Of a stretch of 64,000 nt of DNA, positions 47,811-55,992 are shown piece by piece (positions within the stretch are counted from its first letter, which is position 1; each line of letters starts with the position of its first letter). The DNA comes from Bacillus pseudomycoides DSM 12442. GTDB lineage: Bacteria > Bacillota > Bacilli > Bacillales > Bacillaceae_G. The notes beneath the pieces were generated by a model. The model did no database searches. It had not been told where the DNA came from and was given only the letters and a program-made list of their open reading frames with translations. A program made the translations under genes and the position numbers. Location of the stretch: the NCBI RefSeq assembly GCF_000161455.1, contig NZ_CM000745.1:2543120-2607119 (forward strand). Reading direction: 5' to 3'.

Positions 47811-48380
47811 ATGAACACATTAGTATGTTTTGGTGATAGTATTACAGATGGTGAAATATTCTGGAATGGCGAACCTAGATTAACTCCGCGTTTACAAGAT
47901 TTATTTCCTGATTGGAAAATAGTAAATGCAGGTGTTTCTGGTGATAATACGTTCGATGCTTTGAGAAGAATAGAAGAAGATGTGTTATCTTATGAGCCGA
48001 CATTTGTAACAGCCTTTTTTGGTGCGAATGATGCAGCGTTTCATAAACAAGTATCACTACAAGAATATAAAGAAAATTTAATCGAGATTGTGAAAAAAAT
48101 CTCACCAGAAAAGGTGCTGCTAATTAGCCCGGCACCAGTGGATGAGGAAAGACAGCACGCAAGAACAAATGAAGTACTATCACAGTATGCAAAAGTGGTG
48201 GAAGAAGTGGCAAAACAAACAGGAAGTTATTTTCTTGATTTACATTCTCATATGATTCAAGAATTAGAGTATAAGAAGTTTGTAGAAAATGAAGATCGTG
48301 ATGGGCTGCATTTTGGAGAGACTGGCTATGAATACTTATCAGCGTTAATCGGGGAGAAGTTAAAAGGAATTTTAGAATAA
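47811..48380 (+). CDS. SGNH/GDSL family hydrolase
   Basis: A 189-residue esterase-type enzyme with all four blocks: Phe-Gly-Asp-Ser10-Ile-Thr-Asp-Gly (nucleophile Ser10), Gly42?-Val-Ser-Gly-Asp (block II), Gly71-Ala-Asn73-Asp (block III) and Asp164-Gly-Leu-His167-Phe (block V). No signal peptide, so it is intracellular; it probably cleaves acyl esters or thioesters. Second gene of an operon with the MBL-fold protein; ATG behind AAAGGGGAAACGG. Confidence 0.9.
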   Translation: MNTLVCFGDSITDGEIFWNGEPRLTPRLQDLFPDWKIVNAGVSGDNTFDALRRIEEDVLSYEPTFVTAFFGANDAAFHKQVSLQEYKENLIEIVKKISPEKVLLISPAPVDEERQHARTNEVLSQYAKVVEEVAKQTGSYFLDLHSHMIQELEYKKFVENEDRDGLHFGETGYEYLSALIGEKLKGILE

Positions 48381-48392
48381 ACGGTGGAAAAG

Positions 48393-48427
48393 AAAAAGCA
48401 AAGCTACTGGTAGCTTTGCTTTTATTG
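48393..48427. terminator. Bidirectional terminator
   Basis: AAAAAGCAAAGCTAC and GTAGCTTTGCTTTT pair almost completely, between the convergent SGNH and DUF1272 genes. Confidence 0.88.
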
Positions 48428-48598
48428 TTTCCTTTTTGGTCTACGTACTAATTCACCACCGCAGTTTGGACACACTTGATTCGTTTTTTCTGTGCATGGT
48501 GCACAAAATGTACATTCATACGTACAAATATAAGCCTCCGAATCTGTTTGAAGTGAAGTGTTGCAAGTTTGACAGTTTGTTTTCATTTCTAATGCCAT
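48422..48598 (-). CDS. DUF1272 cysteine-rich zinc-ribbon protein
   Basis: A 58-residue protein from the ATG at 48598, which has AGGAGG in front; an ATG 24 codons upstream has none. Eight cysteines (9, 12, 25, 29, 32, 35, 43, 46) form two metal-binding knuckles: Asn-Cys-x2-Cys, Ile-Cys-Thr-Tyr-Glu-Cys-Thr-Phe-Cys, and Cys-Pro-Asn-Cys-Gly-Gly-Glu-Leu-Val-Arg-Arg-Pro. This is the full-length DUF1272 pattern. Function unknown. Confidence 0.9.
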   Translation of the reverse strand: MALEMKTNCQTCNTSLQTDSEAYICTYECTFCAPCTEKTNQVCPNCGGELVRRPKRKQ

Positions 48599-48772
48599 AT
48601 GATTTCCTCCTACTTGTATGAATGTTTGTAATTTAATGATAATATAAACGGGAGAATATGTCTTTTTCATATGAAAGTATATTTGGAAGTTAAATTAGCA
48701 TTTGCAATGAAATGTGCTATTTTATTTTGAAATTGATTGTTTAGTGACTTTTAAAGATGCATTAAGGGGGAT

Positions 48773-49333
48773 TTAAAGCAAATCTATAAGTTTGTTAGTT
48801 GCTAAAACGGTAGCAAACATTTCATGAAGACTTACTAATGCAAGCTTATGGATATCTTCTGCATGATGATAATTTCCATCATATGAGATTCTACCAAATG
48901 TAGCTGTCGCATCTGAAACGACATAAGTTGAAAAACCTAAATTACCAGCCATACGTGCTGAAGTGGATACGCAATAGTCCGTTGTTAAACCGATAATGAC
49001 GGCAGTTTCATAATTGTGTTCTCGTAAATATGCTTCTAAATTGGTTCCGATAAAAGCGCTATTCACATTTTTTTGAAATACTGGTTCATTTGGAAGTGGA
49101 GTAGCAAAGTCTTTAAATTCACTTCCGCTGCTTTCTTTTCTTAATGGGTGATTTTCTTTATTTGAGATGTGCTGCACATGAATTACAGGACGATTTGTTT
49201 TTCTCCATGTTTGTAATATAAGCTCCATGTTTGTTTCAGCATGTATATTATTGCGTTGTCCCCAGTAAGAATCATCGAATCCTTTTTGAATATCAACTAG
49301 AATAAGTGCAGCATTTTTAGGTAATCGATTCAT
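48773..49333 (-). CDS. Isochorismatase-like cysteine hydrolase
   Basis: A 186-residue amidohydrolase-type protein with the catalytic triad Asp14 (Leu-Val-Asp-Ile-Gln), Lys88 (Gln-Lys-Asn-Val-Asn-Ser-Ala-Phe) and Cys121 (Thr-Thr-Asp-Tyr-Cys-Val-Ser-Thr). The family includes nicotinamidases and N-carbamoyl hydrolases; the substrate cannot be assigned. It is divergent from a LysR gene, with the promoter region of about 125 bases between them, which suggests it is the regulator's target. ATG behind AAGGAG. Confidence 0.92.
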   Translation of the reverse strand: MNRLPKNAALILVDIQKGFDDSYWGQRNNIHAETNMELILQTWRKTNRPVIHVQHISNKENHPLRKESSGSEFKDFATPLPNEPVFQKNVNSAFIGTNLEAYLREHNYETAVIIGLTTDYCVSTSARMAGNLGFSTYVVSDATATFGRISYDGNYHHAEDIHKLALVSLHEMFATVLATNKLIDLL

Positions 49334-49459
49334 TTGTTATTCTCCTTTTCAAAAATGATTTATTTTCCATATGGTAATGATATCAATTATTGTAAAAGTA
49401 GAGAATTTCCAGTATTTTTGAAGGGTATAACAAAAAGTTTGAACAAGGGGATAAAGAGG

Positions 49460-50320
49460 ATGGAGATTGAGTGGTTACGATGTTTTTTACTTTGCTCAGA
49501 GTATAAAAGTTTTTCAAAAGTAGCAGAGCATTTTCATATGACACAACCTGCAGTAAGTAAGCAGATAAAGAAATTAGAAGCTGAATTAGAAGTGGAATTA
49601 TTAAGTAGATCTCCACAAGGTATAGAATTAACAGAGGCTGGTATGTATTTTCAAAAAAGAATAATTCCATTCGTTAAAGAATGGGATGGCATTAAACAAG
49701 AAATGAAAGACATGGGAGAATCCGTACGTGTAATATTAGGTTTACTCCCTAGTCTTGCAGCATTCTATCTTCCAGAAAAACTTGTTGGAAGCCAAAGTGA
49801 GAATATGAATTTAGAAACGAAAGTATATGATATGTCTAAAGAGATTATGGAAGATATTTTATCAGGGAAATTAGATGTAGGTTTAGTAGATGAAAAATGG
49901 GTACCAAAAAAGCTTTGGAATAGGCAGTTGTTTGTGGAACCATATGATGTAGTTTTTCAAAAGACACATCCGCTTAGTAAAAGAGAAAATGTAACCATAA
50001 AGGAGCTGTTATCGGAGAATTTAGTTATGTATCCAATCGGTTGCGATATTCGAAGAGCGATTATGGATGAGTTTGAAAGATTGGAAGTAAAACCTAATAT
50101 TAGTTCTGAGGTATCGTTTCGAGACTTTATTCTTGGGATGGTTGCTGCAGGGGCGGGAATTACAATTGTTCCACGGACGATTTCAGAACGTATTGAACAT
50201 TTGCCACTGCGTACGATACCCATCCGGGATTTTCAAAAACAAAGAGCAATATATTTGATTGCACGAAATGAAAGGATTGGTAAAGCTCTCTTTAAGATGT
50301 TTACAGGAACTGCTTTGTAA
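49460..50320 (+). CDS. LysR family transcriptional regulator
   Basis: A 286-residue LysR protein from the ATG at 49460; the frame is open back to 49334 but the extra residues do not fit the family. The helix-turn-helix is at 16-35 (Phe-Ser-Lys-Val-Ala-Glu-His-Phe-His-Met-Thr-Gln-Pro-Ala-Val-Ser-Lys-Gln), followed by the effector-binding domain from about 90 with Leu-Gly-Met-Val-Ala-Ala-Gly-Ala-Gly-Ile-Thr-Ile-Val-Pro. It probably controls the divergent isochorismatase-like gene. Inducer unknown. Confidence 0.9.
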   Translation: MEIEWLRCFLLCSEYKSFSKVAEHFHMTQPAVSKQIKKLEAELEVELLSRSPQGIELTEAGMYFQKRIIPFVKEWDGIKQEMKDMGESVRVILGLLPSLAAFYLPEKLVGSQSENMNLETKVYDMSKEIMEDILSGKLDVGLVDEKWVPKKLWNRQLFVEPYDVVFQKTHPLSKRENVTIKELLSENLVMYPIGCDIRRAIMDEFERLEVKPNISSEVSFRDFILGMVAAGAGITIVPRTISERIEHLPLRTIPIRDFQKQRAIYLIARNERIGKALFKMFTGTAL

Positions 50321-50412
50321 TTGTTGGAAGGTACTTTTATTACAAACTATTTCTTTTATATACATATCTATACAAAATTGAACAAGTAATACAGCAACAG
50401 GGGGTACATGTT

Positions 50413-51282
50413 TTGTTAGAGAATAATAATTTTTTGGATTCAAAAAGTGGTGTGAGTTTTAACAGTTTACGCGCTGACTGTGAGAATTGCTTCGGCTTGT
50501 GCTGTGTTGCGCTTCCTTTTGCAGCTTCAGCCGATTTTGCTGTTAATAAAGATGGTGGTAAGCCGTGCTCTAATCTACAATCAGATTTTCGTTGCAGTAT
50601 TCATAAAAACCTTAGGCAGAAAGGTTTTAAAGGATGTACTGTATTTGAGTGCTTTGGTGCGGGGCAAAAAGTTTCTCAAGTTACCTTTGAGGGAGTTGAT
50701 TGGCGCAAAGGTCTAGAACAGGCAAAGAAAATGTATGATGTTTTTCCAATTATGCACCAACTTCATGAGATGCTTTGGTATTTGAATGAAGCTTTAACGT
50801 TAAAGGTGACAAGTCCGATTTATGGGGAGCTTCGTGACGCGATTGAGGAGACAGAACGACTTTCAAGGCTTAGTCCAGATTTACTAATGAAAATAAATGT
50901 TCCATTACACCGAGCAGATGTAAATACTCTTCTTTTAAGGACGAGTGAACTAGTATGGATGGAGTCACGTCACCGGTATAAAGGGACGAAAAAAAATAAG
51001 AGAACTGACCACCGAGGAGCAAATCTCATGGGGATAAAGCTTAGAAGGGCAGATCTTAGGGGAGCGAATTTAAGAGGAGCATACCTCATTGCTGCTGATC
51101 TTCGAGGTGCTGATTTAAGAATGGCTGACTTTATCGGTGCTGATTTACGAGATGCTGACTTAAGTGGAGCAAATCTAACAGACACTATTTTTCTAACTCA
51201 AGTCCAGATTAATGCAGCGAAAGGGGACGCAAACACGAAATTACCAAGTTTACTTTCTCGTCCAGCGCACTGGTCTGCTTGA
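50413..51282 (+). CDS. Cysteine-cluster protein with C-terminal pentapeptide repeats
   Basis: A 289-residue two-part protein, TTG start behind CAGGGGG. The first 90 residues are rich in cysteine: Asp-Cys-Glu-Asn-Cys-Phe-Gly-Leu-Cys-Cys, Lys-Pro-Cys, Phe-Arg-Cys-Ser-Ile-His and Gly-Cys-Thr-Val-Phe-Glu-Cys-Phe, resembling YkgJ-type metal-binding clusters. After a helical linker, about 12 pentapeptide repeats follow (pattern Ala-Asp/Asn-Leu-x-x, as in Gly-Ala-Asn-Leu-Arg-Gly-Ala-Tyr-Leu and Ala-Asp-Leu-Arg-Asp-Ala-Asp-Leu), forming a short right-handed beta helix. Qnr-type gyrase protection is one known use of such repeats, but the metal cluster points to another role. Confidence 0.85.
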   Translation: MLENNNFLDSKSGVSFNSLRADCENCFGLCCVALPFAASADFAVNKDGGKPCSNLQSDFRCSIHKNLRQKGFKGCTVFECFGAGQKVSQVTFEGVDWRKGLEQAKKMYDVFPIMHQLHEMLWYLNEALTLKVTSPIYGELRDAIEETERLSRLSPDLLMKINVPLHRADVNTLLLRTSELVWMESRHRYKGTKKNKRTDHRGANLMGIKLRRADLRGANLRGAYLIAADLRGADLRMADFIGADLRDADLSGANLTDTIFLTQVQINAAKGDANTKLPSLLSRPAHWSA

Positions 51283-51344
51283 GAAAAAGGTAAATGAAAC
51301 ATTAGGTTTAATTCAATATAAATGTATGTAATAGCTTTATAATC

Positions 51345-51385
51345 AAAAACACAGGCCGTATTTTTTTTATAGCCTGTGTTTTTGA
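51345..51385. terminator. Bidirectional terminator
   Basis: AAAAACACAGGC and GCCTGTGTTTTT pair perfectly around a 15-base loop between the pentapeptide gene and the convergent DMT exporter. Confidence 0.88.
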
Positions 51386-51390
51386 TATTG

Positions 51391-52278
51391 TTAGTTTTTC
51401 TTCTCAAATGTGGCAATGATTACACTAAATATAATAAGAGCACCACCAATAAAAAAGTTACGATTCAACGTTTCATTTAAAAGTAACCAGCCTAATAATG
51501 AACCAACAATAGGCTGGAAAAAGAAAAACAATGAACCGATGCTGGCATCCATTAACTCAAGTCCTTTATTCCAAAGAAAAAAGGCTCCAGCGGTCGAGAT
51601 GATTCCTAAATATAAAATACCTAAAATGATAGTGGTATTTAAGTCCCCAATTGGATTAGATTGTAATTCCCAAATCATGCAGGGTGTAATGAAAAATAGT
51701 GAAAAGAAGATTGCGTACGTTGTAATGACTAAAGATGAAAATTGTTGAGAAGCAATCTTTACATAAATAGATAGTAGAGCCCATGTAATCGCAGCCCCCA
51801 CTAAAATGATTGTGCCGATAAAATAAGAGCCAACTTCTATATCCCACCCAATAACAATTGTGACGCCTAGTGTAGCTAAGACGGTAGAGAGTATTCTGCG
51901 AGTCGTTAACTTTTCTTTCAAAATCAATGTAGCAAACACGACCATAAATGCTGGAGTGGCCGATGTAACTAAAGAGCCTGTGTGCGCATCTGATAATTTT
52001 GTTCCAACAAATTGGCACGTAATTGAAACAAAGTAGCCGATGAAGCCAATCCAAGCAAAGAGTAGCCAATCTTTTTTATTTATTTGTATCGTTGTTTTTT
52101 GTTTTCGTTTTGTCGTTTTTAAAATCATGTACAAAACTACAAAGGCAATAATAAAGCGAAGCCAGACAAGTGTGAGAGGCGGAATAAAGTCTAGTACATA
52201 TTTACTAACAACATACATACCACCCCAAATACTTGCTGCAAGTGATAAACATATAGCGCCTAAAATTGTTTGTTTCAT
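51391..52278 (-). CDS. DMT superfamily (EamA) exporter
   Basis: A 295-residue transporter with ten predicted helices in two EamA repeats. Typical marks are Trp-Gly-Gly-Met-Tyr-Val-Val-Ser-Lys-Tyr-Val near the start, Leu-Val-Trp-Leu-Arg-Phe after helix 2, and Leu-Phe-Phe-Phe-Gln-Pro-Ile-Val-Gly-Ser-Leu-Leu-Gly in helix 9. Members export amino acids, metabolites or drugs. The ATG lies 8 bases after GGAGGT. A leader peptide and a set of alternative hairpins precede it (52279-52423), which suggests that translation is induced when ribosomes stall, as for antibiotic-inducible genes. Confidence 0.9.
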   Translation of the reverse strand: MKQTILGAICLSLAASIWGGMYVVSKYVLDFIPPLTLVWLRFIIAFVVLYMILKTTKRKQKTTIQINKKDWLLFAWIGFIGYFVSITCQFVGTKLSDAHTGSLVTSATPAFMVVFATLILKEKLTTRRILSTVLATLGVTIVIGWDIEVGSYFIGTIILVGAAITWALLSIYVKIASQQFSSLVITTYAIFFSLFFITPCMIWELQSNPIGDLNTTIILGILYLGIISTAGAFFLWNKGLELMDASIGSLFFFFQPIVGSLLGWLLLNETLNRNFFIGGALIIFSVIIATFEKKN

Positions 52279-52423
52279 TGTGAAATACCTCCGTCTATTT
52301 ATAGGATTGTAAAATAGGGAATCCTAAGACGAGGCATGTTTTTTTATAAAAAATACGTATGCCCGTCTTAGATTATAGACGGATTACAGGTTGATCGTTT
52401 TCAAATAGGTTGTTGTAGTACAT
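52279..52423 (-). promoter_or_regulatory. Leader with four mutually complementary segments (putative translational attenuator)
   Basis: Read 5' to 3' on the minus strand: segment 1, CCGTCTAT at 52382-52375 (last codons of the leader peptide); segment 2, CTAAGACGG at 52371-52363; segment 3, CCTCGTCTTAG at 52334-52324; segment 4, ATAGACGGAGG at 52298-52288, which includes the exporter's ribosome site. 1 can pair with 2 or with 4, 3 can pair with 4, and 2 pairs with 3 in a 13-base-pair stem with one bulge (52371-52359 with 52337-52324). The 2:3 stem has no T run behind it, so it is not a transcription terminator. The layout is that of inducible erm and cat leaders. Confidence 0.6.
52373..52423 (-). 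CDS. 16-residue leader peptide upstream of the DMT exporter
   Basis: Met-Tyr-Tyr-Asn-Asn-Leu-Phe-Glu-Asn-Asp-Gln-Pro-Val-Ile-Arg-Leu, stop TAA at 52373-52375. GAGGAGA lies 7 bases before the ATG at 52423, a better site than many real genes have here. The last three codons and the stop form segment 1 of the attenuator, so a ribosome stalled near the end would free segment 2. Too short for usual gene finders. The peptide ends in Val-Ile-Arg-Leu; a short basic-hydrophobic end is seen in some drug-stalled leaders. Confidence 0.6.
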   Translation of the reverse strand: MYYNNLFENDQPVIRL

Positions 52424-52517
52424 AAGAATTTCTCCTCTCAATATTTTGTATTTGTTTATCATAAATAAGTTTTATAATAAAAGTATAACTTAATTTTCAG
52501 ATTATTGGAGGGGTAAA

Positions 52518-52892
52518 ATGAAATGTGTTGTGATTCAGTCTCACACTAGTAATTATCCAGAACCAATTAGTTTAGAAAAAGGAGATCAAGTGCGAGTTGG
52601 TAATATATATTCAGGGCCAGAAAACTGGAACAATTGGGTATATTGCCGTGCTGAGCATAGTGGTCTGGCGGGATGGGTTCCAAAGCAAATAATAACATGT
52701 GAAAACAGTGATTCTGGTATTGTGCTTGAAACATATACGGCGAAAGAATTAAATGTAGAAAAAGGAGATATTCTCATTGGTTTAAAGGAATTAAATGGTT
52801 GGCTATGGTGCAAGAAAATAGAATGTGAAGAAGTTGGTTGGATTCCGAAAGTAAATGTACGGTTAAAGCAAAAGATGTATTTTGAAAATTAA
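52518..52892 (+). CDS. Tandem SH3-like domain protein
   Basis: A 124-residue cytoplasmic protein of two SH3-like repeats. Each has the pattern Leu-x-Lys-Gly-Asp-x-(Val/Ile), a Trp-(x)-Tyr/Leu-Trp-Cys strand, and Gly-Trp-(Val/Ile)-Pro-Lys near its end (residues 53-57 and 107-111). No signal peptide or catalytic domain is present, so it may bind a partner or a cell-wall peptide after non-classical release. ATG behind GGAGGGG. Single gene. Confidence 0.8.
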   Translation: MKCVVIQSHTSNYPEPISLEKGDQVRVGNIYSGPENWNNWVYCRAEHSGLAGWVPKQIITCENSDSGIVLETYTAKELNVEKGDILIGLKELNGWLWCKKIECEEVGWIPKVNVRLKQKMYFEN

Positions 52893-53087
52893 TATGATGA
52901 AATATGGATAAAAATATAACTCAATTCTTTTCGCCCTTGTGTTATAAATTATAAATTCAAACTCATGAAACTCTAAATAAGAGAAATAATAGTAAAATAA
53001 CCCTTGTATTTCACTGGATAAAATATGGCATAATCATTTTGTCGCAAAATATATAGAAAAATAAGGGTATGTAAAAGGAGAAAATGA

Positions 53088-53535
53088 ATGAGTTTTGCTA
53101 TTGAAGTTTTAATTCAAGCAGCAATTGATGTCGTGTTTGAATATGTAAAAGATGATGAAAAAACGAAGGAATGGAATACATTTTTAATCGAAAATCGTTA
53201 TCCGTTAGAGCGAGTGAAAGAAAATCCACGTGTAGGAGATACATTTATTTCCGTTCAAAAAATGGGTAAGAAAATATTTGAGTCGGAAGTGGAATTTTTA
53301 GAATATGAAGCACCGTATATCATTACTCTTGGCGGTGAGATGAAACAAGGATATTCTACTACAACATACATATTGTAAGAAGAGGAAGGCACACTTCTTA
53401 CATTAATTGTTGAGTATACACCTAGCAATCTATTCTATCGTATTTTATATAAATTAACAGGTTGGATGTATGGATCAGCTTGAACGTTTAGCAGAGTGTG
53501 TAGAAGCTACTCATAATAAAGAAAAAGAAATATAG
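53088..53535 (+). pseudogene. SRPBCC-fold protein gene, broken
   Basis: The first 96 residues follow the SRPBCC (START-like) pattern: Ile-Gln-Ala-Ala-Ile-Asp-Val-Val-Phe-Glu-Tyr-Val-Lys-Asp and Trp-Asn-Thr-Phe, then Val-Gly-Asp-Thr-Phe. A TAA stops the frame at 53378, but it continues in frame (Glu-Glu-Glu-Gly-Thr-Leu-Leu-Thr-Leu-Ile-Val-Glu-Tyr) to a second stop near 53480 and then, shifted, as Asp-Gln-Leu-Glu-Arg-Leu-Ala-Glu-Cys-Val to 53535. So one nonsense codon and one frameshift have disabled it. The intact protein would have had about 148 residues. Confidence 0.8.
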
Positions 53536-53543
53536 GAAGAAGG

Positions 53544-53572
53544 AGATCTGCAACATATAGCGGATCTTTTTT
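53544..53572 (+). terminator. Rho-independent terminator
   Basis: AGATC and GATCT pair around a 14-base loop and are followed by TTTTTT, just past the SRPBCC remnant. Confidence 0.55.
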
Positions 53573-53670
53573 GCATATATTGTGAATAATAAACCGTCAC
53601 GTTTGACTGTATAGTTTATGTATTGTATGATGTTCTTAACATAAATGGGGAGGGAAAAATCGTTGGGAAG

Positions 53671-54078
53671 GTGTATCGAATCGGACAGTTGGCTCACTTG
53701 GCTCACGTATCGAAACGAACGATTGATTATTATACGAATCTAGGTATCTTAAAAGCGGAGCGATCTCAATCTAATTATCGCTATTACGACGAAACAGCAT
53801 TTGAAACATTACAATTTATTGAGAAATGCAAGGAAATGCATATGCCGCTTTGTGAGATTAAAGAGAGGATCGAGGAGAGGAAGAAGCTGCTCGGTATCAA
53901 TGAACACGTTTCGAAACAAGTGAATGAAGTGACAAACCATATCCATCGATTAGAAACAGAGCTAACACAGTTGAAACCTCTGTTAGATGGGTTAACAGAT
54001 TCACAACGTGAAAAAATATCGAAATCTTTATCGGGTCAAACGACAGCTTTAATACAAACACTGATACTATTTTTATAG
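53671..54078 (+). CDS. MerR family transcriptional regulator
   Basis: A 135-residue protein taken from the GTG at 53671, where homology begins (Val-Tyr-Arg-Ile-Gly-Gln-Leu-Ala-His). The best ribosome site, GGGGAGGG, is 17 bases upstream, so the true start may be a little earlier, up to the TTG at 53623. The winged helix (Val-Ser-Lys-Arg-Thr-Ile-Asp-Tyr-Tyr-Thr-Asn-Leu-Gly-Ile-Leu) is complete, followed by a long dimerisation helix with Ile-His-Arg-Leu-Glu-Thr-Glu-Leu. No effector domain. The transporter gene at 54203 lies downstream and may be its target. Confidence 0.82.
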   Translation: MYRIGQLAHLAHVSKRTIDYYTNLGILKAERSQSNYRYYDETAFETLQFIEKCKEMHMPLCEIKERIEERKKLLGINEHVSKQVNEVTNHIHRLETELTQLKPLLDGLTDSQREKISKSLSGQTTALIQTLILFL

Positions 54079-54202
54079 TTGAAGTTGGATCCAACTCTTT
54101 TAATTTCTGTATAGGGCTATGTTTTCTAAAGAAACAGAGAATAAGAAAACATTATAAGTATACAGGAGGTGAACACCTTAGTTTTTTTACTAAGGGGATT
54201 CA

Positions 54203-55525
54203 TTGGAAATATTTAATTTAGTCATGGTTGCGATTTTAATCGCATTTACTGGATTTTTCGTAGCAGCAGAGTTTGCGATTGTTAAGGTACGTTCAAGTCG
54301 TATAGATCAGCTTGTTGCGGAAGGAAAACGCGGTGCGTTAGCAGCAAAAAAGGTAACAACAAATTTAGATGAATATTTATCTGCTTGTCAGTTAGGAATT
54401 ACAGTAACGGCAATGGGACTTGGTTGGTTAGGTGAACCGACAATAGAAAAGCTATTGCATCCATTATTTGAGAAATGGAACTTAAACCCTTCTATTTCAC
54501 AAGTATTGACTTTTGGCCTTGCATTTATGACAATGACGTATTTGCACGTTGTAGTAGGGGAATTAGCTCCGAAAACAATGGCAATTCAAAAGGCTGAAAG
54601 AGTAACTTTATTATTTGCTGGACCTTTAATGATGTTCTACAAAGTGATGTATCCGTTTATTTGGGTACTAAATAGTTCAGCGCGTGTCGTAACTGGCTTA
54701 TTCGGTTTGAAACCAGCTTCTGAACATGAAGTAGCACATACGGAAGAAGAGTTACGTCTTATTCTTTCAGAGAGCTATGAAAGTGGAGAAATTAATCAAG
54801 CAGAATATAAGTATGTAAATAATATCTTTGAATTTGATAATCGCATTGCGAAAGAGATTATGGTACCACGGACAGAAATCGTCGGTTTCTATCTCGAAGA
54901 TTCAGTAGAAGAACACATGAAAATTATCCAAAGCGAACGATACACACGTTATCCAATCTTTGGAGAAGATAAAGATGATATTATCGGTATGGTCAACGTA
55001 AAAGACTTCTTTATTCGATATATGAAAGGCGATACAGAAGATTTATCATCTATTCGTACGTATATGCGTCCGATTATTGAAGTGATGGAAACAACTCCAA
55101 TTCATGATTTACTTCTGCAAATGCAGAAAAAGCGAATTCCAATGGCTGTATTATATGATGAGTACGGAGGTACAGCCGGAATTGTAACGCTTGAAGATAT
55201 ATTGGAAGAAATCGTCGGCGAAATTCGTGATGAATATGATGAAGATGAACATCCACCAATTCAACACGTAAATGAACATCATAAAATTGTTGATGGAAAA
55301 GTGTTAATTTCAGAAGTGAAAGATTTATTTGGTCTACACATCGAGGAAGAAGATGTGGATACAATTGGTGGATGGATTATGATGCAGAATCATGAAATTG
55401 AAGAAGGACAATGTGTCGAAGCAGAGGGATATGAGTTTAAAGTTCTTGAAAAAGATGCATATCAAATTAAGCGCGTTGAAATTCGAAAAATTGATCATCA
55501 ACAAGAGAAAGCAGCAACTGTGTAG
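54203..55525 (+). CDS. CorC/HlyC-type transporter (DUF21 and CBS pair)
   Basis: A 440-residue membrane protein. Residues 1-190 are the DUF21 (CNNM) membrane domain with Phe-Phe-Val-Ala-Ala-Glu-Phe-Ala-Ile-Val-Lys-Val-Arg at 19-31 and Gly-Glu-Leu-Ala-Pro-Lys in the third helix region. Two CBS domains follow (about 205-330; Val-Pro-Arg-Thr-Glu-Ile and Gly-Gly-Thr-Ala-Gly-Ile-Val-Thr-Leu-Glu-Asp), then the CorC_HlyC domain with Gly-Gly-Trp-Ile. B. subtilis relatives (YhdP/MpfA, YugS) export magnesium; annotation as haemolysin is misleading. TTG start behind AAGGGGATT. A small CCTTAG/CTAAGG hairpin lies just before the site. Confidence 0.92.
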   Translation: MEIFNLVMVAILIAFTGFFVAAEFAIVKVRSSRIDQLVAEGKRGALAAKKVTTNLDEYLSACQLGITVTAMGLGWLGEPTIEKLLHPLFEKWNLNPSISQVLTFGLAFMTMTYLHVVVGELAPKTMAIQKAERVTLLFAGPLMMFYKVMYPFIWVLNSSARVVTGLFGLKPASEHEVAHTEEELRLILSESYESGEINQAEYKYVNNIFEFDNRIAKEIMVPRTEIVGFYLEDSVEEHMKIIQSERYTRYPIFGEDKDDIIGMVNVKDFFIRYMKGDTEDLSSIRTYMRPIIEVMETTPIHDLLLQMQKKRIPMAVLYDEYGGTAGIVTLEDILEEIVGEIRDEYDEDEHPPIQHVNEHHKIVDGKVLISEVKDLFGLHIEEEDVDTIGGWIMMQNHEIEEGQCVEAEGYEFKVLEKDAYQIKRVEIRKIDHQQEKAATV

Positions 55526-55542
55526 GTTGCTGCTTTCTTTTT
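55507..55542 (+). terminator. Rho-independent terminator
   Basis: GAAAGCAGCAAC and GTTGCTGCTTTC pair perfectly with a T run; the left arm lies in the last codons of the transporter gene. Confidence 0.88.
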
Positions 55543-55578
55543 CACCTATCGCAAAACTTGAAACAAGGAGCGGGTATT

Positions 55579-55989
55579 TTGATTGAAGTTGCGTTACGAG
55601 TATACAAACTACAATTATATATGATCTTTAGTGGTTTACTACTTCTATGGACGATAACGCCTTTTTCAAAGCAAGTTACTGGATTCGGGATCGGATTAGC
55701 TGTAAGTGCATACTGTCTTTGGTTGTTAGCCAGACGAGTTGAAAAGATTGGGAAAAGTATTGTATTAAAACAACGTGCGCCTGGATTAGGAATTTTAAAT
55801 CGTTTTGCAGCTGCGATACTAGGTGCGATCATTATGTATGAAATTGAACATGAAATGGAAATGTGGGCATTTGGTACGGGCATTTTAGGTGGTCACTTTT
55901 TAATGATTGCGAATTTAGCTTATGCGAATATGCAGTTAGTAAGAGAAGAAGAGGAAAAAAGAAAAAGGGTTACACAGGATTCAAAATAA
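55579..55989 (+). CDS. Small membrane protein, AtpI-like
   Basis: A 136-residue protein from the TTG at 55579, with AAGGAG at good distance; a TTG at 55558 covers that site. Four hydrophobic segments (about 12-28, 32-54, 72-90 and 98-118) with a charged tail. Length and helix pattern recall the ATP synthase subunit I (UncI) family, but no ATP synthase genes are close and the match is weak. The dispersed repeat at 55993-56089 follows the stop directly and may act as its terminator. Confidence 0.65.
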   Translation: MIEVALRVYKLQLYMIFSGLLLLWTITPFSKQVTGFGIGLAVSAYCLWLLARRVEKIGKSIVLKQRAPGLGILNRFAAAILGAIIMYEIEHEMEMWAFGTGILGGHFLMIANLAYANMQLVREEEEKRKRVTQDSK

Positions 55990-55992
55990 GAA

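Noticed and set aside
51656..52069. 137-codon minus-strand frame with several Cys and Tyr
   Set aside because: It lies wholly within the DMT exporter gene in another frame.
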